A stretch of 64,000 bases of DNA from Streptomyces sp. 1-11 (GCF_007176755.1 NZ_BJTV01000002.1:60645-124644), one strand, 5' to 3'; shown: positions 26,149-49,337, numbered from the stretch's first letter. Notes: generated by a model from the sequence alone, not told the origin. Numbers and translations are program-made.

Positions 26149-27288
26149 TCAGCGGTGTGCGCCGAGGAACTCCAGGACGTGCCCGAAGACGTCCAGCGCG
26201 GCGCCGCGGCCCAGGAACGGGTCGAGGTGGCCGTAGCCGGGGATCTCGGTGTAGGAGACGTCGAGCTGCGGCTGCCGCCGGGACAGCACCTCGTGGCAGA
26301 GCTTCTGGGAGTCCAGCCACAGCCCGTTCTCGCTGCCCGAGAGCAGCAGCACCGGGGTGTCGATACGGCCTGCCGCGTCCAGCGCGTTGGGCGGCAGCGC
26401 CCGGTAGCGGTGGTCGGTGTCGTGCCAGCGGACGACGGTGCGGGCCAGCTCGATCCGGCGCAGGTGGGGCAGGATCCACAGCGGGGCGGGACCGAGCAGT
26501 TCGGCGAGCCGGTCGTGGGTGGCCGGGTCGAGGTTCTCGTGGACGAACAGGGAGGCGCCGGTTCCCCAGGCCGAGTTGTGCAGGATCTGGCAGGTCGGGT
26601 CCGGGCAGGCCGCCTTGCGCGAGGCGAGCGCGAACAGCGGGGTGTACTTGGACCACAGACCCACCTTGCGGATGTCGACGGGGATGTGGTCGATCCGGGT
26701 CTTCAGCAGCTCCCCCGCCACGGACATCCGCAGCGAGGTGCGCCCGGCCAGCTTGGGCGTGAGGAAGACCCCCTGCGACACCACTCCGGCCAGCCCCGGC
26801 ACGAGGCCGGCCGCCATGCTCATCGACAGGGTGAGCGAGCCGATGCAGTGCGCGACCACGAACAGCGGCCGGTCGCCGATGCGTTCACGGACGCGGGCGA
26901 CTGCCCCGGGGATGTCGTACAGGGCCACGTCGTCGTAGGTGTAGCGGCCCCCGGTCTCGTTGTACGGGAGCCGGCAGCTTCCCCGCCAGTCCAGCAGCCA
27001 GGGCTCATAGCCCTCGTCGAGCAGGACGTCGACGAGGTTGCGGGTCTCGGGCAGCAGGAACATGTCGGCGGAGGCGGTGTGCCCGTGCAGCAGCAGAACG
27101 GCCGGCCGGCCCGGGTCGCCGGGACCGATCCGGGTCAGACCGAGCCGGACGCCGTCGTCGGCGCGGAACGGGATCTCCTCGACGTGGGCCGGGTCGAGGC
27201 GGTGGCGCAGCGGGCGCGGCGCCGCGCCGGTGCGGACCTTGCGGAGCGCCGGGCGGGCCGCCTTGGCGGTGGTGGTCCTGAAGATCAT
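26149..27288 (-). CDS. Alpha/beta hydrolase with Cys at the nucleophile position, PKS-cluster gene
   Basis: The 379-residue alpha/beta hydrolase fold has LLLHGHTASADMFLLPE, PWLLDWRGSCRLPYN, nucleophile elbow VVAHCIGSLTL and final His in IPGYGHLDPFLG. At the elbow, Cys148 replaces the usual Ser. The same HCxGS form is known to me from hydrolase domains fused behind GMC (cholesterol-oxidase-like) oxidoreductases. Its start overlaps the upstream reductase stop by ATGA (27285-27288), showing tight coupling. It probably works on the same lipid product as an acyltransferase or thioesterase. Whether Cys is catalytic is not shown. Confidence 0.85.
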   Translation of the reverse strand: MIFRTTTAKAARPALRKVRTGAAPRPLRHRLDPAHVEEIPFRADDGVRLGLTRIGPGDPGRPAVLLLHGHTASADMFLLPETRNLVDVLLDEGYEPWLLDWRGSCRLPYNETGGRYTYDDVALYDIPGAVARVRERIGDRPLFVVAHCIGSLTLSMSMAAGLVPGLAGVVSQGVFLTPKLAGRTSLRMSVAGELLKTRIDHIPVDIRKVGLWSKYTPLFALASRKAACPDPTCQILHNSAWGTGASLFVHENLDPATHDRLAELLGPAPLWILPHLRRIELARTVVRWHDTDHRYRALPPNALDAAGRIDTPVLLLSGSENGLWLDSQKLCHEVLSRRQPQLDVSYTEIPGYGHLDPFLGRGAALDVFGHVLEFLGAHR

Positions 27289-30056
27289 CGGTTGTGCTCC
27301 GTGGGGGTCGGGGTCCGGCGCAGGTCGAGCAGGTCGGCGGCGGCCCGGGCGAACGGGGCGACGAGTCCGCGGCCCATCTCCAGGCCGAACCAGGCGAGCC
27401 AGGTGAGCTTGGCGGCCCGCTTCTCCTGGCCGGTCAGGCGCGGGTCGACGCGGATGCCGTCGATCTGGTCGCGGACGTAGGAGCCGGCGGGCACGACGAC
27501 CTCGCCGAGCAGGCTCGCCGCCTCACCCTCGCGGCCGATCTCGACGGTCAGCGCCCGGGTCTGGCGCCAGAGGTCCCGGCGGGCCCGCGCGTACTTGCGG
27601 CCCTCCAGCCACCACCGGCCGCCGTCCGCGTCGCGCAGCCTGAGCCGGTAGCGCAGGAGCTGGTGCCGCATGCCGTGCTGCTGCGGGATGCCCTCCTCGG
27701 GGCGCACCCACAGGTCGCCGCGTTCCACGGTGAGCGGTTCGGGGTGCAGGGCGGAGCAGGTCACCTGTCCGCTGACGTCCACCCGGCGCTCCTTGACCAG
27801 TTGGTACATGCTCGCGATGGACAGCGTGAGCGCCATCGAGCAGGGGGTGGCGGCGGTGGCGCCGACCGGTCCGACGGTCCCCTCGGTGGTCTCGGAGAAC
27901 CACAGGTAGGGCTGGTCGTCCTTGTGCGGCAGCCGGGCGAGGCCGTCGCCGGCGAGCTTCTCGAAGGTCTTCAACTGGTCCTGCGCGTCGTAGCGGGCGG
28001 CGGGTGCGAGGCCGAGGGCGGCGACCAGGGCGTCGGTGCGGGCGGCCTCGGCGGCCGGGCCCTTCAGGGTGGCCTCGCACAGCTTCAGGGCGGTGGGGCT
28101 CTGCAGCACCCGGGAGAGGAAGCCGAGTTCGGGTACGGGCTCGGCCTGGAGGCGGGCGAGGGTGGCGGTGCGCCACTCGTCCCAGTCCTGGACGCGTACG
28201 TGCATGCCGCCGAAGGCCATGTCCCGTACGACGTCGTCGAGGGTGTTGGGCACGCCGGTGAGGTTGTAGTCGAAGCCCCACGCGTCGGGTTCGCAGATCG
28301 CGGCGACGGCGACCCGGCTGACCCAGTCCACCGGGGCGGCGTTGAGGTGGCGGAACGCCGGCACGGTGCGGAAGCGGCCGAAGGCCGATATCAGGCCGCT
28401 GCTGAGGTCCTGCGCGTTGTAGGCGCCGGTCTTCGTGTGGCCGCCGATGCCGCCGGGGCGGAGCGCGGTGACGACCAGGCCGTGGTCGCGGGCCCGGCGC
28501 AGGGCGACCTCGGCGGCCCACTTGGACTGGTCGTAGCCGGAGACGAGCCGGTCGATGTGGGCGAGCGGGTCGTCCTCGCCCATCGAGGTGATGCCCACCT
28601 CGTTGAACACCGCGATCGACGAGATGTGGTGCAGCGGCTTGGGGCGTCCGGTCGCGGCGAGTTCGGCGAGGGTGAGCGCGCCAAGGACGTTGCTCGCGCG
28701 CAGCGACTGGTAGCCGCGCAGGAAGTCCACGGCGGCCGCTACGCCGACGACGCTGTCGAGTTCGTGCGCGAGGGTGTGCCAGCGCTCGTCGGTGAGGCCC
28801 AGACGCGGGCGCCGGATGTCGCCGGGCAGCACGGTGATCCGGCGGCGGACCTCGGACGACCACGGCAGCCGGTAGCCGCGCAGCTGCTCGCCGAGCCGTG
28901 CGGTGGCCGCCGCCTCGTCCTCGGCGCGGACCAGGCAGTACACGTGGGCGTCGCTGTGCCGCAGCAGGTCGAGCAGCATGTGGCTGCCGAGGAACCCGGT
29001 CGCTCCGGTCAGCAGGACCCGGCGGGGCGGCACCGGCTCGGGCACGTCGGTGAACGGCAGCCGGTCGGCGAGGGCGAGGTCGGCGAGTATCTGCTCGAGG
29101 TCCTCCGGACGCGCGCGGGAGTACCGGTCGCCGTCGGCGCGGTACCCGCCGCCGGGCAGGGCGGGCGGGGTCCGGTGTGCCGGGACCGGCAGGGGGCGGC
29201 TGGCGGGCGTACGGGCCGGCGCGGTCCCGGCGCCCGTGCTGGGCGCGGCCGCGCGTGCGGTACGGGCGGCCTCGGAGGCGGCGGAGGACGGGGCTGCCCC
29301 GGCGGGGGTGCCGTCGGGGGCTGCCCCGGGGCCGGCGGCGGGGACGCTGAGAGCCCGGGCGTCGCCGGAGGGCGTACCCGGGGCGGCGGGGGCGGCGTCG
29401 GGGACGGCCATGGATCCGGCGGGGGCGCCCGGGGGCTCCGTGGCGGCCGAGGGCATACCCGGCGCGGCGAGGGCGGCATTGGACACGGCCATGGCGGAGG
29501 GCGTACCTGGCGCGGCGGGGGAACCGTCGGGGACGACCATGGTCCTGGCGGGGGCGCCCGGGGACTCCGTGACGGCGGAGGACGTGCCCGGCGTGGGCAG
29601 TTCGGCGGCTTCCGCGCCGGGTGCCGGTGTGGGGACGCCCGGTGTGGTGGCCGGTGTGCTGCCGGGGGCTTCGGTGGTGGGCGATGGTGTGGGCGCGGTG
29701 CCCAGGAGCGGCAGCCAGCGGCGGGCCAGGCTGCGCGGGCGGGCGTCGGCGAAGACCTCGTCGAGGTCGACCTCGATGCCCAGTTCGCCCTCGAGTTCGG
29801 CGATCAGTTCCACCGCGCCCACGCTGGTGCCGCCCGCGTCGAAGAAGTCGGCGTCCGGGTCCAGCCGGCCGGCGGGCAGATGGCGGCCGGCCGCGTTGGC
29901 GACGGTGGCGGTCAGACCGTCCAGGTCCGGCGCCGGGGCCGGCGGCGGCTCGGACCCGGCGCCCGCCGCGCGCACCTTGGCCAGCAGGCCGGGCACGTCG
30001 AGTCCGCCGCCGCCCCGCTCGATCGACTCGGCGATCGCCTCGTTCACGTCACGCAT
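27285..30056 (-). CDS. ACP-thioester reductase with extra C-terminal domain (assembly-line release protein)
   Basis: The 923-residue protein has a carrier domain at about 45-115 (DADFFDAGGTSVGAVEL, Ser78 for phosphopantetheine). A disordered Pro/Ala/Thr linker (120-295) contains a 43-residue duplication. A Lys2/Car-type NADPH thioester reductase follows at 340-700 (LLTGATGFLGSH, HHISSIAVF, active-site GYDQSKW with Tyr508 and Lys512). The last 200 residues (from about 720) resemble the middle domain of GMC oxidoreductase-hydrolase proteins. Reductive release of the ACP-bound chain to an aldehyde or alcohol is the expected reaction. The ATG follows AAGGA six bases upstream and lies 33 bases after the PKS gene. 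Confidence 0.88.
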   Translation of the reverse strand: MRDVNEAIAESIERGGGGLDVPGLLAKVRAAGAGSEPPPAPAPDLDGLTATVANAAGRHLPAGRLDPDADFFDAGGTSVGAVELIAELEGELGIEVDLDEVFADARPRSLARRWLPLLGTAPTPSPTTEAPGSTPATTPGVPTPAPGAEAAELPTPGTSSAVTESPGAPARTMVVPDGSPAAPGTPSAMAVSNAALAAPGMPSAATEPPGAPAGSMAVPDAAPAAPGTPSGDARALSVPAAGPGAAPDGTPAGAAPSSAASEAARTARAAAPSTGAGTAPARTPASRPLPVPAHRTPPALPGGGYRADGDRYSRARPEDLEQILADLALADRLPFTDVPEPVPPRRVLLTGATGFLGSHMLLDLLRHSDAHVYCLVRAEDEAAATARLGEQLRGYRLPWSSEVRRRITVLPGDIRRPRLGLTDERWHTLAHELDSVVGVAAAVDFLRGYQSLRASNVLGALTLAELAATGRPKPLHHISSIAVFNEVGITSMGEDDPLAHIDRLVSGYDQSKWAAEVALRRARDHGLVVTALRPGGIGGHTKTGAYNAQDLSSGLISAFGRFRTVPAFRHLNAAPVDWVSRVAVAAICEPDAWGFDYNLTGVPNTLDDVVRDMAFGGMHVRVQDWDEWRTATLARLQAEPVPELGFLSRVLQSPTALKLCEATLKGPAAEAARTDALVAALGLAPAARYDAQDQLKTFEKLAGDGLARLPHKDDQPYLWFSETTEGTVGPVGATAATPCSMALTLSIASMYQLVKERRVDVSGQVTCSALHPEPLTVERGDLWVRPEEGIPQQHGMRHQLLRYRLRLRDADGGRWWLEGRKYARARRDLWRQTRALTVEIGREGEAASLLGEVVVPAGSYVRDQIDGIRVDPRLTGQEKRAAKLTWLAWFGLEMGRGLVAPFARAAADLLDLRRTPTPTEHNR
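29410..29680. repeat. 129-bp direct duplication in reductase linker
   Basis: Sequence around GGGGGCGCCCGGGG recurs 129 bases apart (29421 and 29550). It gives two 43-residue copies of the Pro/Ala-rich linker of the reductase (compare ESPGAPARTMVVPDGSPAAP with EPPGAPAGSMAVPDAAPAAP). Confidence 0.75.
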
Positions 30057-30089
30057 GAGAGTCCTTCGCGTTGTGCTCGGTCTTGTCGC

Positions 30090-44339
<14,250 letters not shown>

Positions 44340-44484
44340 CTGGGCAGGTGTCCTCGTGAACTCGGGCTCAGGCTGGGCTCCGTACCGGCGCCGGGTGCGC
44401 GGTACGGCGAAGGGTGCGCGAGGGCGCGGCCGGCGGCGTGCCGGGCCGCCGGCGCCGCTGTGGACGCGCCGGCGGCGGGCGGTG

Positions 44485-46206
44485 TCACACGGCGGGCTCG
44501 GTCACCACGGCGAGCGTGCCCTCCAGGTACGCCGCCCGGGTGGCGCGGCGCTGGATCTTCCCGCTGGACGTCTTGGGGATGGTGCCGGGCCGGACCAGCA
44601 CGACGTCGCGCAGCGACACGCCGTGGGCCTCGCCGACGGCGCCGCGGATCACGTCGGTGATCTTCTGCGACTCGCCGGCGTCGTCCGGCGCGACCTCGGC
44701 GACGATCACGGGCCGTTCGCCGTCCGTCCCGGCGTCCACGGAGAACGCGGCGGTGCAGCCGGGGCGCAGCGCCGGGTGGGTGAGTTCGGCGGTCAGCTCC
44801 AGGTCCTGCGGGTAGTGGTTGCGGCCGTCGATGACGATGAGGTCCTTCAGCCGGCCGGTGACGAACAGCTCGCCGTCGCGCTGGAACCCGAGGTCCCCGG
44901 TGCGCAGGAACCGGCCCTCGCGCCCGGCGAGTTCGGCCCGGAAGGTCTGGCGGGTGGCGAGGGCGTTGCGCCAGTAGCCCTTGGCGACGCTGGCCCCGCC
45001 GACCCAGATCTCGCCGGTCTCGCCCTCGGGCAGCTCCTGCCCGCTCTCGGGGTGGACGATCACCATGGTCACTCCGGGGCCGGGCCGGCCGCAGCCGACG
45101 GCGGCCGCGTCCGCCTCGCCCGCGTTCGGGGCTCCGTCGCCGGCGGCGAGCAGGGTCGGCGCGGTGCCCACGGTGGCGCCGGTGACCATCAGGGTGGCCT
45201 CGGCCAGGCCGTAGCAGGGGTAGAGGGACTCACGGCGGAAGCCGGCCGCGCCGAAGGTGTCGGCGAACCGGCGCAGGGTGGCCGCGCGCACCGGCTCGGC
45301 GCCGTTGAAGGCGACCCGCCACGAGCTGAGGTCCAGGCCGTCGAGCAGCTCCGGGTCCGCGTGCTTCAGGGCGAGTTCGTAGGCGAAGTTGGGGCCGCCG
45401 CTGGTGTGCGGACGGTAGCGGCTGACGGCGGTGAGCCAGCGCGCCGGCCGCTGCAGGAAGTGCAGCGGCGAGAACAGGGTGGCGGTGGCTCCCAGGTAGA
45501 ACGTGTTCAGGACCGGTCCGATGAGGCCCATGTCGTGGTAGACCGGCAGCCAGCTCACGAACAGCTCGTGGTCGTGGGCGGCCGTCGCCTCGGGTGTGTG
45601 GCCCATGCGCTCGGTGATGACCGCCTCGTTGTCCAGCAGGTTGCCGTGGGTGACGGCGACCCCGCGGGGCGCGGAGGTCGAGCCGGACGTGTACTGGAGG
45701 AACGCGACGGTGTCCGGGGTGAGTTCGGGTTCGCGCCAACCGGCCGCCAGCTCGTCGGGGATGTCCTCGGTGGCGACGCGGGCGATCCGGCCGAGCTCGG
45801 GCAGGTGCTCCGCCATGCCGTCGAGGGCGGCGAGCACGCCGCGGTCGCCCAGCACGACCTTGGCGTCCGCGTCCGCCATCAGGCGCTTCATCCGGGTCAG
45901 CGCCCGGTGGTTCTGCGCACGGCCCTGCGGGGGCACTCCCGGTACGGCGATCACGCCGGCGGCGAGGCACCCCAGGTACGCGCAGACGAAGTCGAGGCCG
46001 GGCGGGTACAGCAGCATGGCCCGCGAGCCGGCCAGTCCGCGCTCCTGGAGCCAGGCGGCGACGGCGTGGGCGCGTAAGGCCAGCCGGTGGTAGGTGAGTT
46101 CCTGGATCTCTCCGTCGCAGTCACCGGTGACGAGGTGACGGTAGGCGGTGCGCTCCGGGTGGGTCGAGGCGTGCGTGGTCAGCAATTCGACCAGGGATCG
46201 TGCCAT
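44485..46206 (-). CDS. Fatty-acyl-AMP ligase (FAAL), TTA-containing first gene of the PKS operon
   Basis: The 573-residue adenylate-forming enzyme has LQYTSGSTSAPRGVAVTHGN (ATP loop), SWLPVYHDMGLIGP, GGPNFAYEL, YPCYGLAEATL, LRTGDLGF and LIVIDGRNHYPQDLE, with Lys in TSSGKIQRR. The GGPNFAYEL region and NHYPQD typify FAALs, which load free fatty acids on an ACP without CoA. The acceptor is the N-terminal ACP of the PKS. The ATG at 46206 has AGGTGAG upstream. Codon 44 is TTA (46077-46075), the only Leu codon read by the bldA tRNA, so expression should depend on developmental bldA. An operator-like palindrome lies 173 bases upstream. Confidence 0.93.
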   Translation of the reverse strand: MARSLVELLTTHASTHPERTAYRHLVTGDCDGEIQELTYHRLALRAHAVAAWLQERGLAGSRAMLLYPPGLDFVCAYLGCLAAGVIAVPGVPPQGRAQNHRALTRMKRLMADADAKVVLGDRGVLAALDGMAEHLPELGRIARVATEDIPDELAAGWREPELTPDTVAFLQYTSGSTSAPRGVAVTHGNLLDNEAVITERMGHTPEATAAHDHELFVSWLPVYHDMGLIGPVLNTFYLGATATLFSPLHFLQRPARWLTAVSRYRPHTSGGPNFAYELALKHADPELLDGLDLSSWRVAFNGAEPVRAATLRRFADTFGAAGFRRESLYPCYGLAEATLMVTGATVGTAPTLLAAGDGAPNAGEADAAAVGCGRPGPGVTMVIVHPESGQELPEGETGEIWVGGASVAKGYWRNALATRQTFRAELAGREGRFLRTGDLGFQRDGELFVTGRLKDLIVIDGRNHYPQDLELTAELTHPALRPGCTAAFSVDAGTDGERPVIVAEVAPDDAGESQKITDVIRGAVGEAHGVSLRDVVLVRPGTIPKTSSGKIQRRATRAAYLEGTLAVVTEPAV

Positions 46207-46292
46207 GGGACGAGTCTCACCTGTCTGAATAGGTGGCGAGGAGACAGGAGTTCGGCGCGCGGCGTCACGCGCACGTCCTTGAGCTCGCGGCA

Positions 46293-46312
46293 ACCCGGCA
46301 CCGTTGCCGGGT
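46293..46312. promoter_or_regulatory. Stem-loop ACCCGGCA-N4-TGCCGGGT
   Basis: Perfect 8-bp arms with a 4-base loop lie 87 bases upstream of the FAAL start, within its likely 5' UTR. It could be an operator or an RNA hairpin. Confidence 0.45.
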
Positions 46313-46378
46313 CGTTGAACTCGACCCTCCGCACAGGCCGTCGCGGTCCGACGGCTCCTCGCGGTCCCCCCGCAGCAG

Positions 46379-46406
46379 TTGCTACCGACGAGTCGCACCA
46401 TAGCAA
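46379..46406. promoter_or_regulatory. Palindrome TTGCTA-N16-TAGCAA, promoter/operator candidate of PKS operon
   Basis: Perfect 6-base arms are separated by 16 bases in the divergent spacer. On each strand TTGCTA resembles a -35 box and TAGCAA sits at -10 distance, so the site could be promoter, operator or both. It lies 173 bases before the FAAL start. Confidence 0.5.
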
Positions 46407-46636
46407 GTCTGTTCGGCCGAAATGCCGACTGTGCGTAAACGGTTCGTATCGAAGCCCGTCCGCCGGGACGGCGGCGACGGCGACCGCGTGAACGGACGCC
46501 ACCGGAGGGCCGCGCCGCACACCACGGAGGCCGGCACGGCCGGCGACGAGGGCTTCTCACGATGCGCGCACAGCTCACCACACAGCGCCACCGGGATGAC
46601 CCGTTCAGCCCAAGTGCCGGATATGTGAAACCGCCC

Positions 46637-46642
46637 TATCGT
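46637..46642 (+). promoter_or_regulatory. -10 hexamer TATCGT of a likely leaderless promoter
   Basis: TATCGT ends six bases before the ATG at 46649, and no Shine-Dalgarno is present. This suggests leaderless transcription of the baeRF3 gene. Confidence 0.4.
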
Positions 46643-46648
46643 TCTGTC

Positions 46649-47743
46649 ATGGAGCACGCACTGAGTCCCGCAACCCTCGCCGAACTGCGGCGCCCGCGTC
46701 CCTACCCGGCGGTGTCCGTCCTGACACCGACGCACCGCCGCGAACCCGAGAACGGCCAGGATCCGGTCCGGCTGCGCAATGTGGTCGCAGAGGCCAAGAA
46801 GCGGCTGGAATCCGACCCCTCGGTCACCCGGGAGCGGCGCGCCGAGGTCGTGGCCCAACTCGACCGCGCGCTGGCGGAAGTGGATCTGGCGCACGCCGAG
46901 GACGGCCTGGTGATCTTCGCCGCGCCGGGAGAGCACCAGGTCTGGTCGCTGTCCCGCACCGTCCCCGAGCGGGTGGTCCTCTCGGACACCTTCCTCACCC
47001 GCAACCTCGTCTCCGCGCAGGTCGCCGAGCGCCCCTTCTGGGTCATGTCGGTCTCCGCCGACCGCGTCACGCTGTGGAGCGGCGGTGAGGACCGGGTGGT
47101 AAAGAACCGCGCCGGCGGCTTCCCGCTGATCCGCAGACAGGAGAACTTCGACGCCGAGCGCGAGATGCGCCGCGGCGACCTGCCGAGCACCTTCACCGAC
47201 GAGGGGACGCGCCAGTTCCTGCGCGAGGCCGACGCCGCGATGGCCACGATGCTGCGCGACGAGCCCCGTCGGCTGTACATCACCGGCGAGGACGCGGCGC
47301 TGTCGCTGCTGGACGAGATCGGCGGGGTCGCCAAGTGCGCCGTCCACGTGCCGCACGGCGGACTGGCGCACGCCGGGCCCGAGGCGGTGTGGCAGGCCCT
47401 GCAGCCCGTCCTGCGGGAGGAGGACTGGAAGGGCGCCGACCTGGTGGTCGGTGAACTGGTCGCGGCCCGGGGCCGGCGGGCCTTCGCGGCCGGGGTGGAC
47501 GAGCTGTGGCAGAACGCCCGGGAGGGCCGCGTGCGGCTCCTCGCGGTGGAGGAGAACTACCGCACGGTCGTCCGCGACGACGGCGACCACCTCGTCCCGG
47601 CCGAGCCCGGCGACCTGGACGCCCGTGACGACATCGTCGACGAGATCGTCGAGCAGTGCCTGGAGACCGGGGCCGACGTGCGCTTCGTCCCCGACGGCAC
47701 GCTGGGCGACGCCGGCGGGATCGCGGGGGTGCTGCGGTACTGA
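46649..47743 (+). CDS. BaeRF3 (bacterial eRF1-like) domain protein
   Basis: The 364-residue soluble protein matches the bacterial archaeo-eukaryotic release-factor-like family 3: VSVLTPTHRREPENGQDPVR near the N-terminus, middle MSVSADRVTLWSGG and terminal GADVRFVPDGTLGDAGGIAG. Members are proposed to act on ribosomes, but the reaction is not established, and some are misnamed chemotaxis proteins. ATG 46649 lacks a ribosome-binding site and is probably leaderless. The gene diverges from the PKS operon across 442 bases; a functional link is uncertain. A short tandem array follows its stop. Confidence 0.82.
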   Translation: MEHALSPATLAELRRPRPYPAVSVLTPTHRREPENGQDPVRLRNVVAEAKKRLESDPSVTRERRAEVVAQLDRALAEVDLAHAEDGLVIFAAPGEHQVWSLSRTVPERVVLSDTFLTRNLVSAQVAERPFWVMSVSADRVTLWSGGEDRVVKNRAGGFPLIRRQENFDAEREMRRGDLPSTFTDEGTRQFLREADAAMATMLRDEPRRLYITGEDAALSLLDEIGGVAKCAVHVPHGGLAHAGPEAVWQALQPVLREEDWKGADLVVGELVAARGRRAFAAGVDELWQNAREGRVRLLAVEENYRTVVRDDGDHLVPAEPGDLDARDDIVDEIVEQCLETGADVRFVPDGTLGDAGGIAGVLRY

Positions 47744-47815
47744 GGCGGGGCCGCGGTACCAGGCGGTGCCGCGGTACTGACGCGATGCCGCGGTGCCGAG
47801 GCGGTGCCGCGGCAC
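47741..47815. repeat. Four-unit G/C-rich tandem array
   Basis: Four imperfect units (17-20 bp) with core GGCGGTGCCGCGGTAC run from the baeRF3 stop codon (47741-47743) towards the next gene. Unit length varies, unlike the cleaner arrays elsewhere in the window. Confidence 0.7.
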
Positions 47816-47889
47816 ACATTGGCGCCCCGGACAGCGCTCGTCAGGCGGCGTACGCTACGGCGTGATCGCCGGCGAGAGGGAGCGCGCGC

Positions 47890-48915
47890 ATGGGGGACCT
47901 GCTGGGTGTGGCCGTACTGGGCGCCGGGCACATGGGCGCCGACCATATACGGCGACTGGATCGGGTGGTCAGCGGCGCCAGGGTGGCCGCGGTGGCCGAC
48001 CCCGACGCCGAGCGGGCCCGGGATGCGGTCGCCGGCATCGACGGCGTCACCGTCCACACGGACCCGGCGGGGGCGCTGGAGGCCCCCGGCGTGGACGCCG
48101 TGCTGATCGCCTCCCCCGGGCCCGCGCACGAGGATGCGCTGCTGGCCGCCTTCCGGCGGGGCCTGCCGGTGCTGTGCGAGAAGCCCATGGTCCCGGATCC
48201 GGCGGGTGCGCTGCGGGTGGCGGAGGCCGAGGCCCGGCTCGGCCGCCGGCTGGCGCAGATCGGCTTCATGCGCCGCTACGACGCCGAGTACCTCCGGCTG
48301 AAGTCGCTCCTCGACGGGGGCTCCCTGGGCCGTCCGCTGATGCTGCACTGCACGCACCGCAACGTCTCCTCGCCCGGCCACTTCACCAGCTCCATGCTGA
48401 TCAACAGCTCCGTGTCGCACGAGATCGACGCGGCCCGCTGGCTGCTCGGGCAGGAGCTGACGGCGGTGACCGTGCTGCGTCCGGCGCCTTCGGCGGGCGC
48501 GCCCGCGGGGCTGGCCGATCCGCAGTTCGTGATCTTCGAGACCGAGCGCGGCGCGCTGGTCGACGTGGAGGTGTTCGTCAACTGCGGCTTCGGTTACCAG
48601 GTGCGCTGCGAGGCCGTGTGCGAGGCGGGCAGCGCCCGGATCGGCGAGGAGCACACCATGGTCGTCACCACCCGGGGCACGGCGGGCGAGGAGGTGGCGC
48701 AGGACTACCTGGTCCGGTTCGCCGGCGCCTACGACCGCGAGGTGCAGGCGTGGGTGGACGCCACCCGGCGCGGCGAGGTCACCGGTCCGGACGCCTGGGA
48801 CGGCTACGCGGCCTCCGCCGTCGCCGAGGCCGGGGTGCGGGCGCTGGAGACCGGTGGCCGGGTGGCCGTCCCGCTCGCCCCGCGCCCGGACCTGTACGCC
48901 GGCGCCGGCCGCTGA
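47890..48915 (+). CDS. Gfo/Idh/MocA-family oxidoreductase
   Basis: The 341-residue NAD(P)-dependent dehydrogenase has a Rossmann start ([20 protein letters not shown]), the EKP motif ([17 protein letters not shown], residues about 96-112) and a C-terminal alpha/beta domain with [11 protein letters not shown]. The family oxidises sugars, inositols and related polyols; myo-inositol 2-dehydrogenase-like enzymes are close, but the substrate cannot be fixed. ATG 47890 has GAGGGAG nearby. It stands alone, downstream of baeRF3, with the convergent SsgA-like gene ending only eight bases away. Confidence 0.88.
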   Translation: MGDLLGVAVLGAGHMGADHIRRLDRVVSGARVAAVADPDAERARDAVAGIDGVTVHTDPAGALEAPGVDAVLIASPGPAHEDALLAAFRRGLPVLCEKPMVPDPAGALRVAEAEARLGRRLAQIGFMRRYDAEYLRLKSLLDGGSLGRPLMLHCTHRNVSSPGHFTSSMLINSSVSHEIDAARWLLGQELTAVTVLRPAPSAGAPAGLADPQFVIFETERGALVDVEVFVNCGFGYQVRCEAVCEAGSARIGEEHTMVVTTRGTAGEEVAQDYLVRFAGAYDREVQAWVDATRRGEVTGPDAWDGYAASAVAEAGVRALETGGRVAVPLAPRPDLYAGAGR

Positions 48916-48923
48916 CCCGGCGT

Positions 48924-49337
48924 TCAGACCCCGTCGAACAGGCTGCTCAGTCCCCGCTCCACGACCGCCGCCAGGTCCTCCTGCCCGGCCGGCACCAGGG
49001 CGTGGCTGTCCAGCAGGAAGCGGCGCAGCGCCGAGGTCGGGAACTGCACCAGGGCGAGGCCGCTCGGCGAGTGGAACTCCAGCACCGTCCGGCCGCGGCC
49101 GTGCGGCCATATCCGGACGTCGCCGTGGCCCGCCGGGGCCCGCAGTCCCTGCTCCAGCAGCGAACGCGCGAAGGTCCAGGTGACCTCGTCGCCCACCAGG
49201 GTGGCCTCGGGCGGGAAGTCCACGAAGACGGCCAGTGGATCGTCCGCCGTGTAGCGCAGGGTGGCCGACACCGGCAGCTCCCGGTCCTCGGCCGTGATGA
49301 GACGGGCGTGGGCGTGCTGTTCGACAATGAGGTCCAT
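48924..49337 (-). CDS. SsgA-like protein (SALP)
   Basis: The 137-residue product belongs to the SsgA-like family found only in morphologically complex actinomycetes. Diagnostic stretches are LPVSATLRYTADDPLAVFVD, FPPEATLVGDEVTWTFARSL, GHGDVRIWP and LEFHSPSGLAL. SALPs localise to septa or the spore wall and control division and spore maturation. The sequence is not close to SsgB, so it is one of the other paralogues (SsgC-G type). ATG 49337 is chosen because it begins the conserved core; the frame to 49367 adds ten residues without support. An IR (49375-49394) lies upstream. Confidence 0.87.
   Translation of the reverse strand: MDLIVEQHAHARLITAEDRELPVSATLRYTADDPLAVFVDFPPEATLVGDEVTWTFARSLLEQGLRAPAGHGDVRIWPHGRGRTVLEFHSPSGLALVQFPTSALRRFLLDSHALVPAGQEDLAAVVERGLSSLFDGV

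Larger units (their letters stand above)
46207..46648. other. Divergent control region of PKS operon and baeRF3 gene
   Basis: This 442-base spacer holds the palindrome at 46379-46406, a stem-loop at 46293-46312, a small CCGTCC/GGACGG hairpin near 46460 and the -10 hexamer before 46649. No convincing ORF or regulator gene is present, so a cluster activator, if any, is encoded elsewhere. Confidence 0.5.
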
